From Syngnathus acus (lineage: Eukaryota > Chordata > Actinopteri > Syngnathiformes > Syngnathidae): 64,000 nucleotides of DNA. Numbering within the stretch: the first letter of the stretch is position 1; the number at the start of each line of letters is the position of its first letter. The stretch is taken from the NCBI RefSeq assembly GCF_901709675.1, contig NC_051089.1, positions 19,941,508 to 20,005,507 on the forward strand, given 5' to 3'. The position numbers were made by a program, and so were the translations under genes. The notes below the pieces were generated by a model. The model was not told the DNA's origin and ran no database searches. It worked only from the letters and a program-made list of their open reading frames with translations. This document shows, piece by piece, positions 54,787-64,000 of this stretch.

Positions 54787-56730
54787 GTAAAGAGGAGGTA
54801 CGTCATACGCTACGAGCACGGAACTCAGCCTTCAAGTCTGGCGACAAGGAGGCACTGAGGACAGCGAGAGCCACCTTGAACCGTGCCATCAGGTTAGCGA
54901 AGCGAAGCCACAGTCGAAAAATTCAGGATTTTTTCCACGACGCCAATAACACCAGGAGTATGTGGCAAGGCATACGGGCGATCACTGACTACAACTTACC
55001 CTCCCCCCCGGTGGGTGAGGTTGATGCTGACTTCCTAAATGGTCTAAATAACTTCTTTGGGCGGTTTGAGGCACTAAACAGCACTCCTGCAGTTAAATCT
55101 GTTCCCCATCAGGAAGAGGAGGCACTCTGCCTTGACTCAGCCGACGTGTGGAAGACTCTGAGAAGAGTCAACCCACGTAAGGCCCCAGGCCCCGACAACA
55201 TACCTGGGCGGGTGTTCAAGGAATGTGCAGGTCAGCTGGCTGGTGTCATCACAGACATTTTTAACATCTCGCTGGACCAAGCCACAGTGCCAGTATGCTT
55301 CAAGGCTGCCTCCATCATTCCGGTGCCGAAGAAACCTCAAATCACCTCATTGAACGACTACAGACCGGTGGCACTGACTCCCATCATGATGAAGTGCTTC
55401 GAAAGGCTGCTCAAAGAACACATCGTCTCCAGACTCCCCCCAACATTCGACCCGTTCCAGTTTGCCTACCGGCAGAACCGCTCTACTGAGGATGCCATCT
55501 CCTCCGTTCTTCACCTGAGCCTGGCTCACCTGGAGGAGAGGAACACCCACGTGCGGTTGCTGTTCCTGGACTTCAGCTCAGCGTTTAACACCATCATTCC
55601 ACAGCATCTGGTGGGAAAACTGGAACACCCCCCTTCGAAACTGGCTGCTAGACTTCCTCACCAACAGACCTCAGTCAGTCCGGGTCGGACAGAACACCTC
55701 AGATGTCATCACCCTCAGCACAGGCTCCTCTCAGGGCTGCGTCCTGAGCCCCCTGCTGTTCACCCTGATGACACACGACTGCGTCCCCAGGTTCACCACC
55801 AATCACATCGTGAAGTTTGCAGACGACACAACGGTGGTGGGCCTCATCAGTGACAACAACGACCTGGACTACAGAGAGGAGGTGGAGCAGTTGGTGGGCT
55901 GGTGCAGAGACAATAGCCTGATCCTGAATGTGGAGAAGACGAAGGAGATCATCGTCGACTTCAGGAAGAACCAGCCTCACCACGCTCCATTGATCATCAA
56001 CAGCTCAGCTGTGGAGGTGGTCAGCAGCACTAAATTCTTGGGGGTCCACATCACAGACGACCTCACCTGGACTGTGAACACCACGACACTGGTCAAGAGG
56101 GCACAGAAGCGCTTGCACTTCCTGCGGAGGATGAGGAGAGCCCACCTGCCCCCACCCATCATGAGGACGTTCTACCGAAGCACCATAGAGAGCATTCTGA
56201 CAAGCTGTCTCTCGGTGTGGTGTGGAGGTTGCAGCGCCTCCGATTGGAAGAACGTGAGGAGAGTGGTGAGGACAGCAGAGAGGATCATCGGGGCTCCTCT
56301 TCCCTCCATTCAGGACTTGTCATCCCAGCGCTGCGTGTCCCGAGCCCGAAATATTATCAGTGACCCATCACACCCCCACCATGGACTGTTCTCCCTGCTG
56401 CCCTCTGGGAAGAGGTTTCGCAGCATCTGCTGCAGGTCCACCAGGTTCTGCAATAGTTTTTTCCCTGCTGTCGTCAGACTGTTGAACATTCAACTTAGCA
56501 TTCCTCTGCACACTTTGTAAATACTGTTTTGTTTCCTGCACTGTTTACATACTTTATCACTGCTGCACTTTATACTTATCTTATTTCATATTTTTATATA
56601 GAATGTCACTTTTTATTCAGCCGCAATATCACCACATTGTTGGAAGCCGTATGCAACGTAATTTCGTTTTGTGTGCACCCAGTGTTTACAAAATGACAAT
56701 AAAGTTTGTCTAAGTCTAAGTCTAAAAACC
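54787..56730 (+). mobile_element. L2-like LINE (GTCTAA tail), 5'-truncated, innermost level
   Basis: Begins in the linker before the RT and ends GACAATAAAGTTTGTCTAAG with (GTCTAA)n at about 56713-56730. It interrupts hAT sequence that is continuous in copy B (CTACTAAA|GGCC...TTTTATGCAATGACC). The tail of another copy lies at the right edge of the window. Confidence 0.85.
54790..56520 (+). pseudogene. L2-like RT relic with one frameshift
   Basis: The first frame covers [54 protein letters not shown] and [13 protein letters not shown] to about 55625. A one-base loss near 55625 shifts into [30 protein letters not shown] (about 55812), [12 protein letters not shown] and [11 protein letters not shown], with the stop at 56520. 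The endonuclease is missing. The second frame alone would be a 250-aa C-terminal fragment. Confidence 0.85.
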
Positions 56731-59146
56731 TTTTAGGCAATGACCTTTACATGTCATTTATATTACTTCACACAAACACTACATCCATCTGCTCCTGGTT
56801 CGGCCCCCCGGTCAAAATTTAGAACCCAATTCGGCCCGCAAGTCAAAAGGTTTGCCCACCCCTGCTCTACACCAACGATTTCTCCTCAGGTGAGTCTCCT
56901 GTGAAGCTCCTGAAGTATGCTGACGACACCACTCTCATCGGACTGATCCAGGACGGTGATGAGACTGCGTACAGACAGGAGGTCGAGCGGCTGGTCCACT
57001 GGTGCAGCCAAAACCACCTGGAGCTGAACCCGCTCAAGACCGTGGAGATGACAGTGGACTTCAGGCGAGACCCTTCACCACCTTTACCCCTCACTATCCG
57101 CAGTAATACTATTCTCTCCACGGACACCGTCAAGTGCCTGGGAACCACAATCTCTCGGGACCTGAAATGGACCGGCCACATAGACTCTGTCCGGAAGAAG
57201 GCCCAGCAGAGGCTGTACTTCCTGAGACAGCTCAAGAAGTTCAACCTGCCGCGAGAGCTTCTGAAGACCTTCTACACTGCCATCATCCAGTCTGTCCTCT
57301 GCACCTCCATCACTGTCTGGTTTGGATCGGCCTCCAAACAAGACAAGCACAGACTGCAACGGACAATCAGGACTGCAGAAAAGATAATTGGATCAACCTC
57401 CCATCTATCCAAGACTTGTACCTCTCCAGGACCAGGAAACGTGCAAGGAACATCTCTACAGACCCTTCTCACCCAGGTTGCAGTCTGTTTGAATTACTCC
57501 CCTCCGGACGGCGTTATAGAGCTTGGTACGCCAAAACCAGCAGACACAGAGACAGCTTCTTCCCCCAGGCTGTTGCTCTGATGAACTCACACCACTCTTA
57601 GAGTCTCAGAGTCATTACTGTGCAATAACATCCTGCTCTCCACACCTTTTTTGAATTTGTCTACACTGTTTGTACTTTGTGTCCTCTCTGCATCCATTGC
57701 AGCCTAGTCATCCTGGATAAGGGACCTTCCCATCTGTGGTCTCTTCTCAAGGTTTCTCAGTTCCCCTAGCTGGAGTTTTGAGTTCTTCCTTGCCCTCTTG
57801 GGAGTTTAAGATCAGGGGATGTTTGAGAATATTTGCCATTTTTCACATGTCCTGAGTGTTGTTAGTCACCTAAATGTTGAACAGAGGCTGTGATTTACCG
57901 AAGTCAAATTCCTTGTTTGTCACGCTCAAACATGGCGAATAAAAAACTCTTGAATCTTGAAATATTGGTGTTGGGGTGGACGATGCAGTGATTTATTTAC
58001 TGCACAAAACACTGCTTCACCTGGAGGACATCGGGATCATGTTCTGCGATTTCTCCAGCGCTTTTAACACCATCCAGCCGTCACTGCTCAGGGTGAAGAT
58101 GGAGAAGGCGGGTGTGGACCAGCGCCTGGCTGCATGGACAACAGACTTCCTCACCGACAGGCCGCAGTATGTGAGGTTACATTGCTGTGAGTCTGACGTG
58201 GTGTGCTACAGCACAGGTGTCCCCCAGGGTACGGTGCTCTCTCCTTTCCTTTTCACCCTGTACACTTAGGACTTTACCCACGACACCGCACACTGTCACA
58301 TCCAGAAGTTGTCCGACGACACAGCCATTGTTGGATATGTTTCGGAGGGGAACGATCTGGAATACAGGACGGTCATCAAGGACTTTGTCAGCTGGTGTGA
58401 GCTCAACCAGCTTCAGCTGAAAACCAGCAAGACGAATGAGATGATTGTAAGCTTTGGGAGGACAGCACCCCACTTAACTCCGGTGAACATCCAGGGATCA
58501 GACATTGAGGCAGTGGAGAACTGCAAATTCCTAGGTGTTCGCCTTAACAACAAACTGGACTGGACTGATCACACCCTGTACAAGAAGGGCCAGAGTCGGC
58601 TCCACCTGCTGAGGAGACGGAGGTCCTTCGGTGTGTGCAGGGCTCTCCTCAGGACATTCTATGACTCTGGGGTGGCCTCAGCCATCCTCTACGCTGTGGT
58701 CTGCTGGGGTGGGGGCAGTACGGACCGGGACAGGGGGAGACTAAATAAGATGGTTAGGAGAGCGAGCTCTGTCCTGGGCTGACCCCTGGACTCCATTGAG
58801 GTTGGAGGTGAGAGGAGGACGTTAATTAAGCTGAAATCCATCATGGACAACACCTCTCACCCCTGCCATGACATTGTGCGGTCCCTGAGCAGCTCCTTTA
58901 GCAGCAGACTATTACACCCACGGTGTAGGAAGGAACGGTTCCGCAGGTCCTTCATTCCCTCTGCTGTCAGACTCTACAACATGCGTGGCACCTGATAAAA
59001 TTGTGTTTCGTCTCCACCGCTACTAGCCGCACTTGTCTTTGTCCTTGTCTGTTATTTATCCTTTTTTGAATTTGGCACTTGTATTCTTGCACTCTTATGC
59101 GCTGCTGTGACAAGTAAATTTCCCCACTGTGGGATGAATAAAGTTC

Positions 59147-59166
59147 TATCATCATCATCATCATCA

Positions 59167-59202
<36 letters not shown>

Positions 59203-59206
59203 ATTA
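59147..59206. repeat. (TCA)n then (AAAT)n microsatellites
   Basis: They lie at the 3' end of the Rex1-like LINE, probably grown from its tail. Confidence 0.9.
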
Positions 59207-59628
59207 TTGTCAATGGGAACTTTAACTTGCTTGGGGTCGGATTTTGTTTTGTGTGACAGCTCGTTCTTTCTCTCTCGGTCTTTTGCGCTCTCTCGCGATA
59301 ATGTACTGATCCCCTGTCCCATCTTGAGTCTTTGTACAATTCCAACAGCTTTCAAATGACATTTCTGCTGAATGTGACGCTTGAGGTAGTCCAACTTCCA
59401 TTCCTTCCATATTTCTCCCTCCGTAAACTCGCCCGCCACTTTGGCTTCACTGCAGGTTTTGCAGAGGAGACCTTTCTCATTCGAAAAAGAGAAAATCGCA
59501 CTCAGTTTCACCGTGTCCTCTTGTCGTTGCAGACACTTCGACAGCCATTCAATCTTAAAAGAACTGCCGCATCGCTTATTTATTTTGGCTTGGCGAGTGG
59601 ATGTGTCGCTGTTCATTCGTTTTGCCAT
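59167..59628 (-). pseudogene. hAT transposase N-terminus (C17orf113-like)
   Basis: Starts MAKRMNSDTSTRQAKINKRC, then FKIEWLSKCLQRQ, GLLCKTCSEAKV and WKLDYLKRHIQQKCHLKA. The CKTC and H...H spacing suggests a zinc-binding BED/TTF-like domain at the start of a hAT transposase. The frame ends in the LINE-derived microsatellite. It is the coding strand of the outer hAT at 49137-59988. Confidence 0.65.
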
Positions 59629-60201
59629 GATTAGCTAATTTAGCATTTGCATCGCTTGACTCCGCCGCAGTGTCGTTAGCTAGCTAACCTGCGCGGCATG
59701 GATGGGTAAGACATGTTCAGGCACTGTCAATCCTACGATTGGCTATGTAGCGTAAGTGAACCATATCATATCATTGGCTGGACTCCTGTCAATTACTGAT
59801 TTACACTACAAAAAGGCACAGAAAGAAAATCATTCGTCCACTTAATCAGATTAGATTACGTCTAACATTAGATATTAATCAATCAGTTTATGCTGAATTT
59901 TATTTTGTGCGCAGCATGGAGTTTCTTGTGCGCAGAGACTGCGCGACCAGTGCGCAATTGCGCAGCTGCGCAGTTTAGAGGGAACACTTAGAAGTTCTAA
60001 TTAACTCACAATACACCCATGCCCTCTAGCGGCCAACAAGACGTTGTTTCAACACAGTGGTGTTTAGATTATTGTTTCTACTTAGCGGAATTTTGTTTTT
60101 TGCTGGTGGTTCTGGAATGCATCTCCCACGAAAAACGAGGGATCGCTGTACTTTCACAGAAGTTAAATACGTCCCTCCATCAATCCAAGCACGGTAGCTA
60201 C

Positions 60202-60254
60202 TAGGGACGTGCGGTCAGTGCCTCCCCAGTCATGAACCTCACCGCACGTCACTA
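60202..60254. mobile_element. 53-bp hAT micro-insertion
   Basis: Ends TAGGGACGTGCGGT and ACCGCACGTCACTA are inverted repeats (13 of 14). The 8-bp TSD GTAGCTAC is perfect (60194-60201 and 60255-60262). Only about 25 bp lies between the terminal repeats. Confidence 0.8.
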
Positions 60255-60780
60255 GTAGCTACATATACATTTCGAGAAACGTGAACCATGAATCTAGCAG
60301 TATCGTGTCTCCTACCCAGATTCAACTAAACACTGTGTGTAGAAAATGAATGGATTGATATTCTTCCTTAAAAACACCATTAATGGTCGATGCTTTTATA
60401 GTGCCCCCTCTGTCTTGATCAAAATATCAGTCCTTATGATGGCTGATTTCTAGTAAATCCCTGAAATGAAATCATAAATACATAAAATACAGTCAGTATT
60501 TGTCACCATTTTTTTTTTGGTGTGTTTTGTGCGAAATAAGAAAATGACTCAGGCCATTATTGAAGATTGTGCCCTAGAAGAATGGTTCCATGATTCGGTC
60601 GTGTATTGACGCCTAATATTTGGAAACAAATCTTTGTAAATACAAAGTTCAACTGTTTGATGAGATGGAAAATATAGTCAAATTTTTTTTAATTTGCCTT
60701 TAGTTTAAGGTTTAACTTCACCTTGCAAGGCAGATGGTTACACAAGATGACAGTGTGGAAAGTTAGGTTCATCCACATCA

Positions 60781-60914
60781 CAGATGTCAAACTCCAATCC
60801 TCCGGGGCCGCATTCCTGCATGTTTTCAAAATTTCCCTCGTTAAACACACTTGATTCAATTGATCAGGCTCATTATCAGGCACCTATAGAACGTGAGGAT
60901 GAACTGATCCACAG
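60781..60914 (+). mobile_element. Decayed half of the palindromic hAT MITE
   Basis: Matches 22412-22540 (TCAAACTCCA, GGGGCCGCATTCCT, TTTCCCTCGTTAAACACAC). The second arm is absent and one copy of TTGATCAGGCTCATTATC is expanded. Confidence 0.75.
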
Positions 60915-61829
60915 AATTTGAACATCTGATCTGTAAAACACTATTTATTGTCTTTGTACTGAGCCTTTAAAAAATTTGATAAACTAATGAGGCAAAATGG
61001 CGACAGGTACAGAAGTTATTTGTAATGGTTGCGGATAAATTACTGACGTGTTATGTAAAAATTACTTTCTAAGTGCTTGTGTACATATTTTAAAGACGTT
61101 GTCTCACCCAAATAGTTTGGTTTGCAAAATGCCTGCCCACCCATCAAGCGTACAACTAAATAATCAAACTAATCTTACATCTGCTTCTTACCTCACAATT
61201 TGTCAGTTAATCCAAGGCTGGACCACGCTGTCTAAAACGCAAACCCATCTAAACCAAAAAGTAAGAAGAGCTGCATTGAGTTCTATTGAACACACAGTTT
61301 AGCATTAATGTTACAGCTTTTGGTAATTGGCACAAACTTATTTGCTCAATGAAGTTGTTGACATGGTGGGGGTTGCGGGTAGCGGTGTTTGGTGGTATGT
61401 CTGTAGCATGCACCAGATGCAGTTTTGTCAAAAGAATTAATAAATGTGTTAAGAGTAGTGTAGGAAGTGATGCCCCCCCACACACTCTACACTTCTTAAA
61501 TCGGAGTCGCTTGCCTCAACACCCTATTATGTAAGACTTACATTGTACGTTGTACTCTCCATCGGTTCCACAGAAGCGAGGGCAGGCTGAAATGTCACTC
61601 ATTGTCAGGAGACAAGACGAACCCCTGAAAACAGGCTAAGTGACAGGAGACTTAAAAAAAAGAAAAAAACGGTGCATGAAGTGTGGTGCGATTCTTCATC
61701 TTTGGAGTATTTTCACCATGTCACAACACATAAAAAGTTCAGTGCTGTCCTGTAACTTTGCAGGATGCCAGTTTTGAAATGTTTCAATTGGTTCTTTGTT
61801 CTTGCCACTGTGAAAAAAAAGATACCAGT
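60915..61829. other. Unassigned intergenic sequence
   Basis: No repeat terminus or protein motif is recognised. The interval lies between the probable 3' ends of the mesd-side repeats and the cemip-like gene. Confidence 0.35.
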
Positions 61830-63223
61830 CAATCTCTCATCAGCATTATTTATTTATGTACAAAAGTCTCAAAAGACAAACATTAACGTCAGGCTCCAAT
61901 CGCATACAACACATTCATTTTGTTTAGTGAACAATGCATATGCAAGTTTGCAGGAGGTTGAAAAATTTATCTATTACCTTGACATGTACACAGAGGACAG
62001 AAACAACGTTACAACTCAGATAATGTTCATTGCAGATTTGGATTGGTGGAGTCTGTACAATAAATAAGTATAAAATATATGCCATATCTGTGGAATTTTA
62101 AAAACAAATCAAACATACAAAACACTGAATTACTCCTACACCCTCCGAAAAAAGACCAGCTATTTCGGCAAAGGGAGGGTCCAGATTGGAACAAATGTTT
62201 CTGCAGGACTTTTAAATAAGAAAATTACATTTACCAAAACTCCATCGTTTGACATTTAGTGGATCCTTTAGTTATGGGCCTTTTGCTGGTTCAACACTAA
62301 AAATACAGAGCAATGTATCACATATACAAGCTACTATTACACAACCCTGCATTGGATGCTAACAATGACTATAGTTTTCTTTTTGTTGAGTAATTGAGTT
62401 TAATAACATGGACATTTAGGACCCTTGTTTCACAGATTACCGATAGCCACACTTTCATGGAAGGATGCAGATGATACACATTTCATTTTGTTTGGACAAA
62501 ATCTTGCTTGTAATATTGATGTTGAAGAGGTCGCTGGATGACATCATAGAAATCCAACACACAGTTGTAACAAAGAGGAAATGTCAGCGACCAAGAAGCA
62601 AACCCAGCAGATGAGAGCTTTTAAATGTAAAGTACATGCGCATAAATTTGTCTTTTTCCATAGGTAATATTTAGCTTGACAAAAATAAACTTAGTTGTTG
62701 TCCAAGCTTCAGCTTTCAACTGAACTCTGCAGTTTTAGACACTTAAAATATCTGACAAGCGTGGCCAACAGACCATCATCTGACGAGCTTCTTAGCTTTC
62801 TCACACAGCAAAAGGGCTTTCACCTTGTACTCGCATGCGTCTTCTGACAATAACTCCTCAGGGGCATGTTATGCAAAATGCCAGCAGGACTATAGTAATG
62901 ATTAATGTGCTCGTGACAGAAGTGCAGCGTCTCAAATTTCCCGTTAATGTACGAAGAGTCGGACATAATTCTGCATCACAATTCTACGTCGAGTTTAAGC
63001 CGTCTAGTAATGAGGTGGTCTCATAGTCCTCCTGGACAATGCTTCCCATTCTCAACACAGCCAAGCAGACAATTCCTCTTCAAAAACACACCACTTGGAC
63101 CTGGACCACAAAAGTCTAAAGTCAATATATAGTGCATCGTCTGAGTATGTGTGTATTTTTTTGTTTTGTTTTCATGATATTGCAGCCACATAGGCTCTTT
63201 GTTCTTCCCGTTCTGCCTGTCAC
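61830..63223 (-). other. Probable 3' UTR of the cemip-like gene
   Basis: About 1.4 kb directly after the stop codon on the minus strand, with no transposon signatures, unlike almost all other DNA in the window. An AATAAA on the minus strand near 61851-61856 could end the transcript. The boundary is inferred only. Confidence 0.4.
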
Positions 63224-63351
63224 TCATAGCTTCATCTTGTGGACCACAGGGATTGGCAGGACCTGATGGACCTTGGCTCTGTCGGGGTCCACTTCCAATC
63301 GAATCCAGTCAGGGTAGAATGAGCCCTTGAAGCCTACAAACGCCAACTTAT
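63224..63351 (-). CDS. cemip: Last coding exon of a cemip-like gene (C-terminal 43 residues)
   Basis: On the minus strand the acceptor TTTCCTCCTGTAG precedes an exon that begins with two bases of a split codon, runs 42 further codons and stops at 63224-63226. It encodes KLAFVGFKGSFYPDWIRLEV, then DPDRAKVHQV and the end LPIPVVHKMKL. The FKGSF...W...L pattern and the basic IPVV-x-K end resemble the C-termini I recall for CEMIP/CEMIP2 hyaluronidase-like proteins. MESD and CEMIP are convergent neighbours in tetrapods, the same arrangement as here. Only this exon is visible; upstream exons lie beyond the right edge. CEMIP acts in hyaluronan binding and breakdown. Gene identity is inferred from C-terminal pattern plus synteny. 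Confidence 0.6.
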
Positions 63352-63902
63352 CTACAGGAGGAAAACATTGAAGAGGGTGTGAGGACCTGATGTGAAGATT
63401 GTTGCTTCTAAGCAAGCTTCTTCTGGGTTTGTGTTGACTCTGGCTTGCGTGCCCAAAGCTGTTGAGTGGGTCTGGTTATTTTAGTATCCTCTCCCAGTCC
63501 AAAACCACAAATGATTGTAGCACATAGCAAGTCTCAGTTCATAGGTTATACCTTAGAGGGAAACTTTTCCTTTGCCTCTGCAGGGCTTGAGACTAACTTT
63601 GTAACCTGACATTTTAGGGGCGCAAGTAGAAGATTTGTGTCATAGGGCAAGAGTAAATATCAAAGTGTAAATATTCATCCCACTTATTTACACTATATTA
63701 CTGAAATGTGGAGTGCAGGTTTGTCAGCAACAAAATATATTCAGGAATAGTTTTTTTTTGTTTTAATCAGTAAATTACTGGTTGCTTGGGTGCGAGTAGA
63801 TGAAAATTGCAGTTTCACAGTCTCAAATTTTGAGAGGCAAAATGCCACCATTTTGGTGCGACATGTTTACCTTTAATGTGTGAGGAATCCCTTGAGATAA
63901 CA
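63352..63902 (-). other. Intron upstream of the cemip-like last exon
   Basis: It follows the splice acceptor on the minus strand and carries no other exon that I can recognise. Confidence 0.45.
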
Positions 63903-64000
63903 TGAGACTTAGACTTAGACTTAGACAGAACTTTATTGTCATTTTGTCAACACTAGGTGTGTACAAAAACTAAATTTCGTTGCATACGGCTTTCAGCAAT
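63903..64000 (-). mobile_element. L2-like LINE (GTCTAA tail) 3' end, runs off the window
   Basis: Reverse complement of the tail at about 56630-56730 (GACTTAGACTTAGAC, CTTTATTGTCATTTTGT, CGTTGCATACGGCTTTC). The tail points left, so the element lies on the minus strand and continues beyond the right edge. Confidence 0.85.

Larger units (their letters stand above)
53684..56864 (+). mobile_element. Chimeric hAT element split by a LINE
   Basis: Left end CAGGGGTGTCCAAACTACGG, right end GGTTTGCCCACCCCTG, perfect 8-bp TSD CTCTACAC (53676-53683, 56865-56872). The left 350 bp belongs to one GTF2IRD2-like hAT family (MAAPKKRKIASECRIFQ at 53893). From about 54036 the sequence matches hAT copy B (GTGTCAGAAAGCTCGGTGC). 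A LINE occupies 54787-56730. Confidence 0.9.
51543..57600 (+). pseudogene. L2-like ORF2 relic (endonuclease-RT) split by insertions
   Basis: Endonuclease: LANKMDELLLLTS, CFVETWLSER and FYSPREFSSIVMAAVYIPP (to about 51960), then after the inserted tail LADLNRANLAHEL and [60 protein letters not shown] and [17 protein letters not shown] to 53683. The frame continues beyond the hAT at 56873 with KLLKYADDTTLIGL, where the catalytic block reads YADD. The C-terminus has a frameshift near 57390 and ends [20 protein letters not shown] leader frame at 51264 encodes a hydrophobic N-terminus. It is broken only by insertions and one or two small indels. Confidence 0.85.
51254..57958 (+). mobile_element. 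L2-like LINE, near full length, split by a hAT
   Basis: Begins at TGACGTCATATGATGGCGCC, a LINE-like leader, and ends GCGAATAAAAAACTCTTGAA with CTTGAA-type repeats. It is inserted in the Rex1-like RT after QFAYRP. The coding region is split by an antisense LINE tail (51963-52140) and by the hAT at 53684-56864. Its 3' UTR resembles 15030-15318. Confidence 0.85.
49270..58995 (+). pseudogene. Rex1-like ORF2 relic (endonuclease-RT) in pieces
   Basis: The endonuclease part has CFTETWLNDLSPDS, YLPREFS and SGDFNHASL. A frameshift near 49790 leads into RSDHNLVHLV. The RT starts after a proline-rich, out-of-frame stretch (50430-50540) with PDGIYPRLL and is cut by a solo LTR after DQLSGMVMYL. It resumes NLCLNKVPALWK to LDPLQFAYRP and is cut by an L2-like LINE. 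It resumes [24 protein letters not shown] and GVPQGTVLSPFLF. The catalytic block reads LSDDTAIVG, so the usual FADD Phe-Ala pair is changed. Stops at 58267 and 58780 end the remaining frames. Confidence 0.8.
49224..59206 (+). mobile_element. Rex1-like LINE, split by an L2-like LINE and a solo LTR
   Basis: Coding runs 49270-50665, 51047-51253 and 57960-58995, and the 3' UTR ends GGGATGAATAAAGTTC with a (TCA)n then (AAAT)n tract (59147-59206). The sequence TTCTCCAGCGCTTTTAACACC near 58053 resembles the Rex1 PCR primer site with three differences. The 5' end is truncated in the endonuclease and abuts (AATC)n at 49224-49270. Confidence 0.75.
49137..59988 (-). mobile_element. Outer hAT element of a five-level nest
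   Basis: The left end CAGTGTTCTCTCTAATTTT and right end TTTAGAGGGAACACT are inverted repeats of a hAT family. It encodes a transposase N-terminus on the minus strand (59167-59628). Its sequence before the inserted LINE is about 90 bp and after it about 780 bp. No TSD was identified (flanks ATACTTCT and TAGAAGTT). Confidence 0.7.

Noticed and set aside
61765-62067. A 100-codon plus-strand frame near the cemip-like 3' UTR
   Set aside because: No motif or splice context supports it, and it is antisense to the probable UTR.

Overview
The window looks like an intergenic and intronic stretch of a teleost fish chromosome. The evidence is a spliced vertebrate gene (mesd, three coding exons, plus strand, 16544-21371), what looks like the last coding exon of a convergent neighbour (cemip-like, minus strand, 63224-63351), and a repeat content typical of teleosts: Rex3/RTE, Rex1- and L2-like LINEs, Tc1, pogo-like and hAT DNA transposons, tRNA-derived SINEs, and Gypsy-type LTR elements. 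No CRISPR, operon or bacterial signal is present, and no host tRNA or rRNA gene was seen.

Layout. 1-3250: 3' part of an AT-rich jockey/CR1-superfamily LINE with an unbroken endonuclease-RT frame running in from the left edge. 3.3-12.5 kb: a SINE, a broken LINE inside a hAT MITE, and a cluster of pogo-like (TA-CCGT...ACGG-TA) elements. 12.8-15.3 kb: a gutted LTR element filled with tandem repeats, a SINE and a LINE tail. 15.9-21.6 kb: the mesd locus, whose 4.1-kb first intron holds three DNA transposons. 21.9-31.4 kb: a nested complex in which Rex3 sits in a pogo-like element, which abuts a solo LTR, all inside one copy of a hAT whose sister copy lies beside it inverted. 31.4-42.9 kb: Tc1 relic, unrecognised DNA, hAT MITE, split LINE ORF1, another pogo-like element, and a long inverted repeat with a LINE in its loop. 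42.9-49.1 kb: a second tandem-repeat LTR element, an L2-like LINE carrying a SINE, a dead Gypsy pol with a 3' LTR, and a possible solo LTR. 49.1-60.0 kb: a five-level nest (hAT > Rex1-like LINE > L2-like LINE > chimeric hAT > L2-like LINE) that can be ordered from target-site duplications (TSDs) and split reading frames. 60-64 kb: mostly unique DNA, probably the cemip 3' UTR, the terminal exon, and the tail of one more LINE.

The two host genes point at each other tail to tail, the arrangement known for MESD and CEMIP in tetrapods. About 42 kb of mainly transposon DNA separates them. MESD is an ER chaperone for LRP5/6-family receptors. CEMIP is a hyaluronan-binding and hyaluronan-degrading protein. 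There is no sign that they work together; the link is synteny.

All element assignments rest on motifs, termini and TSDs read by eye, without database searches. Family names within the CR1/L2/Rex1 group are tentative. I did not find a previously undescribed coding system. The most informative content is the nested transposon record, the SINE-carrying pogo-like MITE family, the tandem-array LTR elements, the miniature hAT proteins and the 53-bp hAT insertion.
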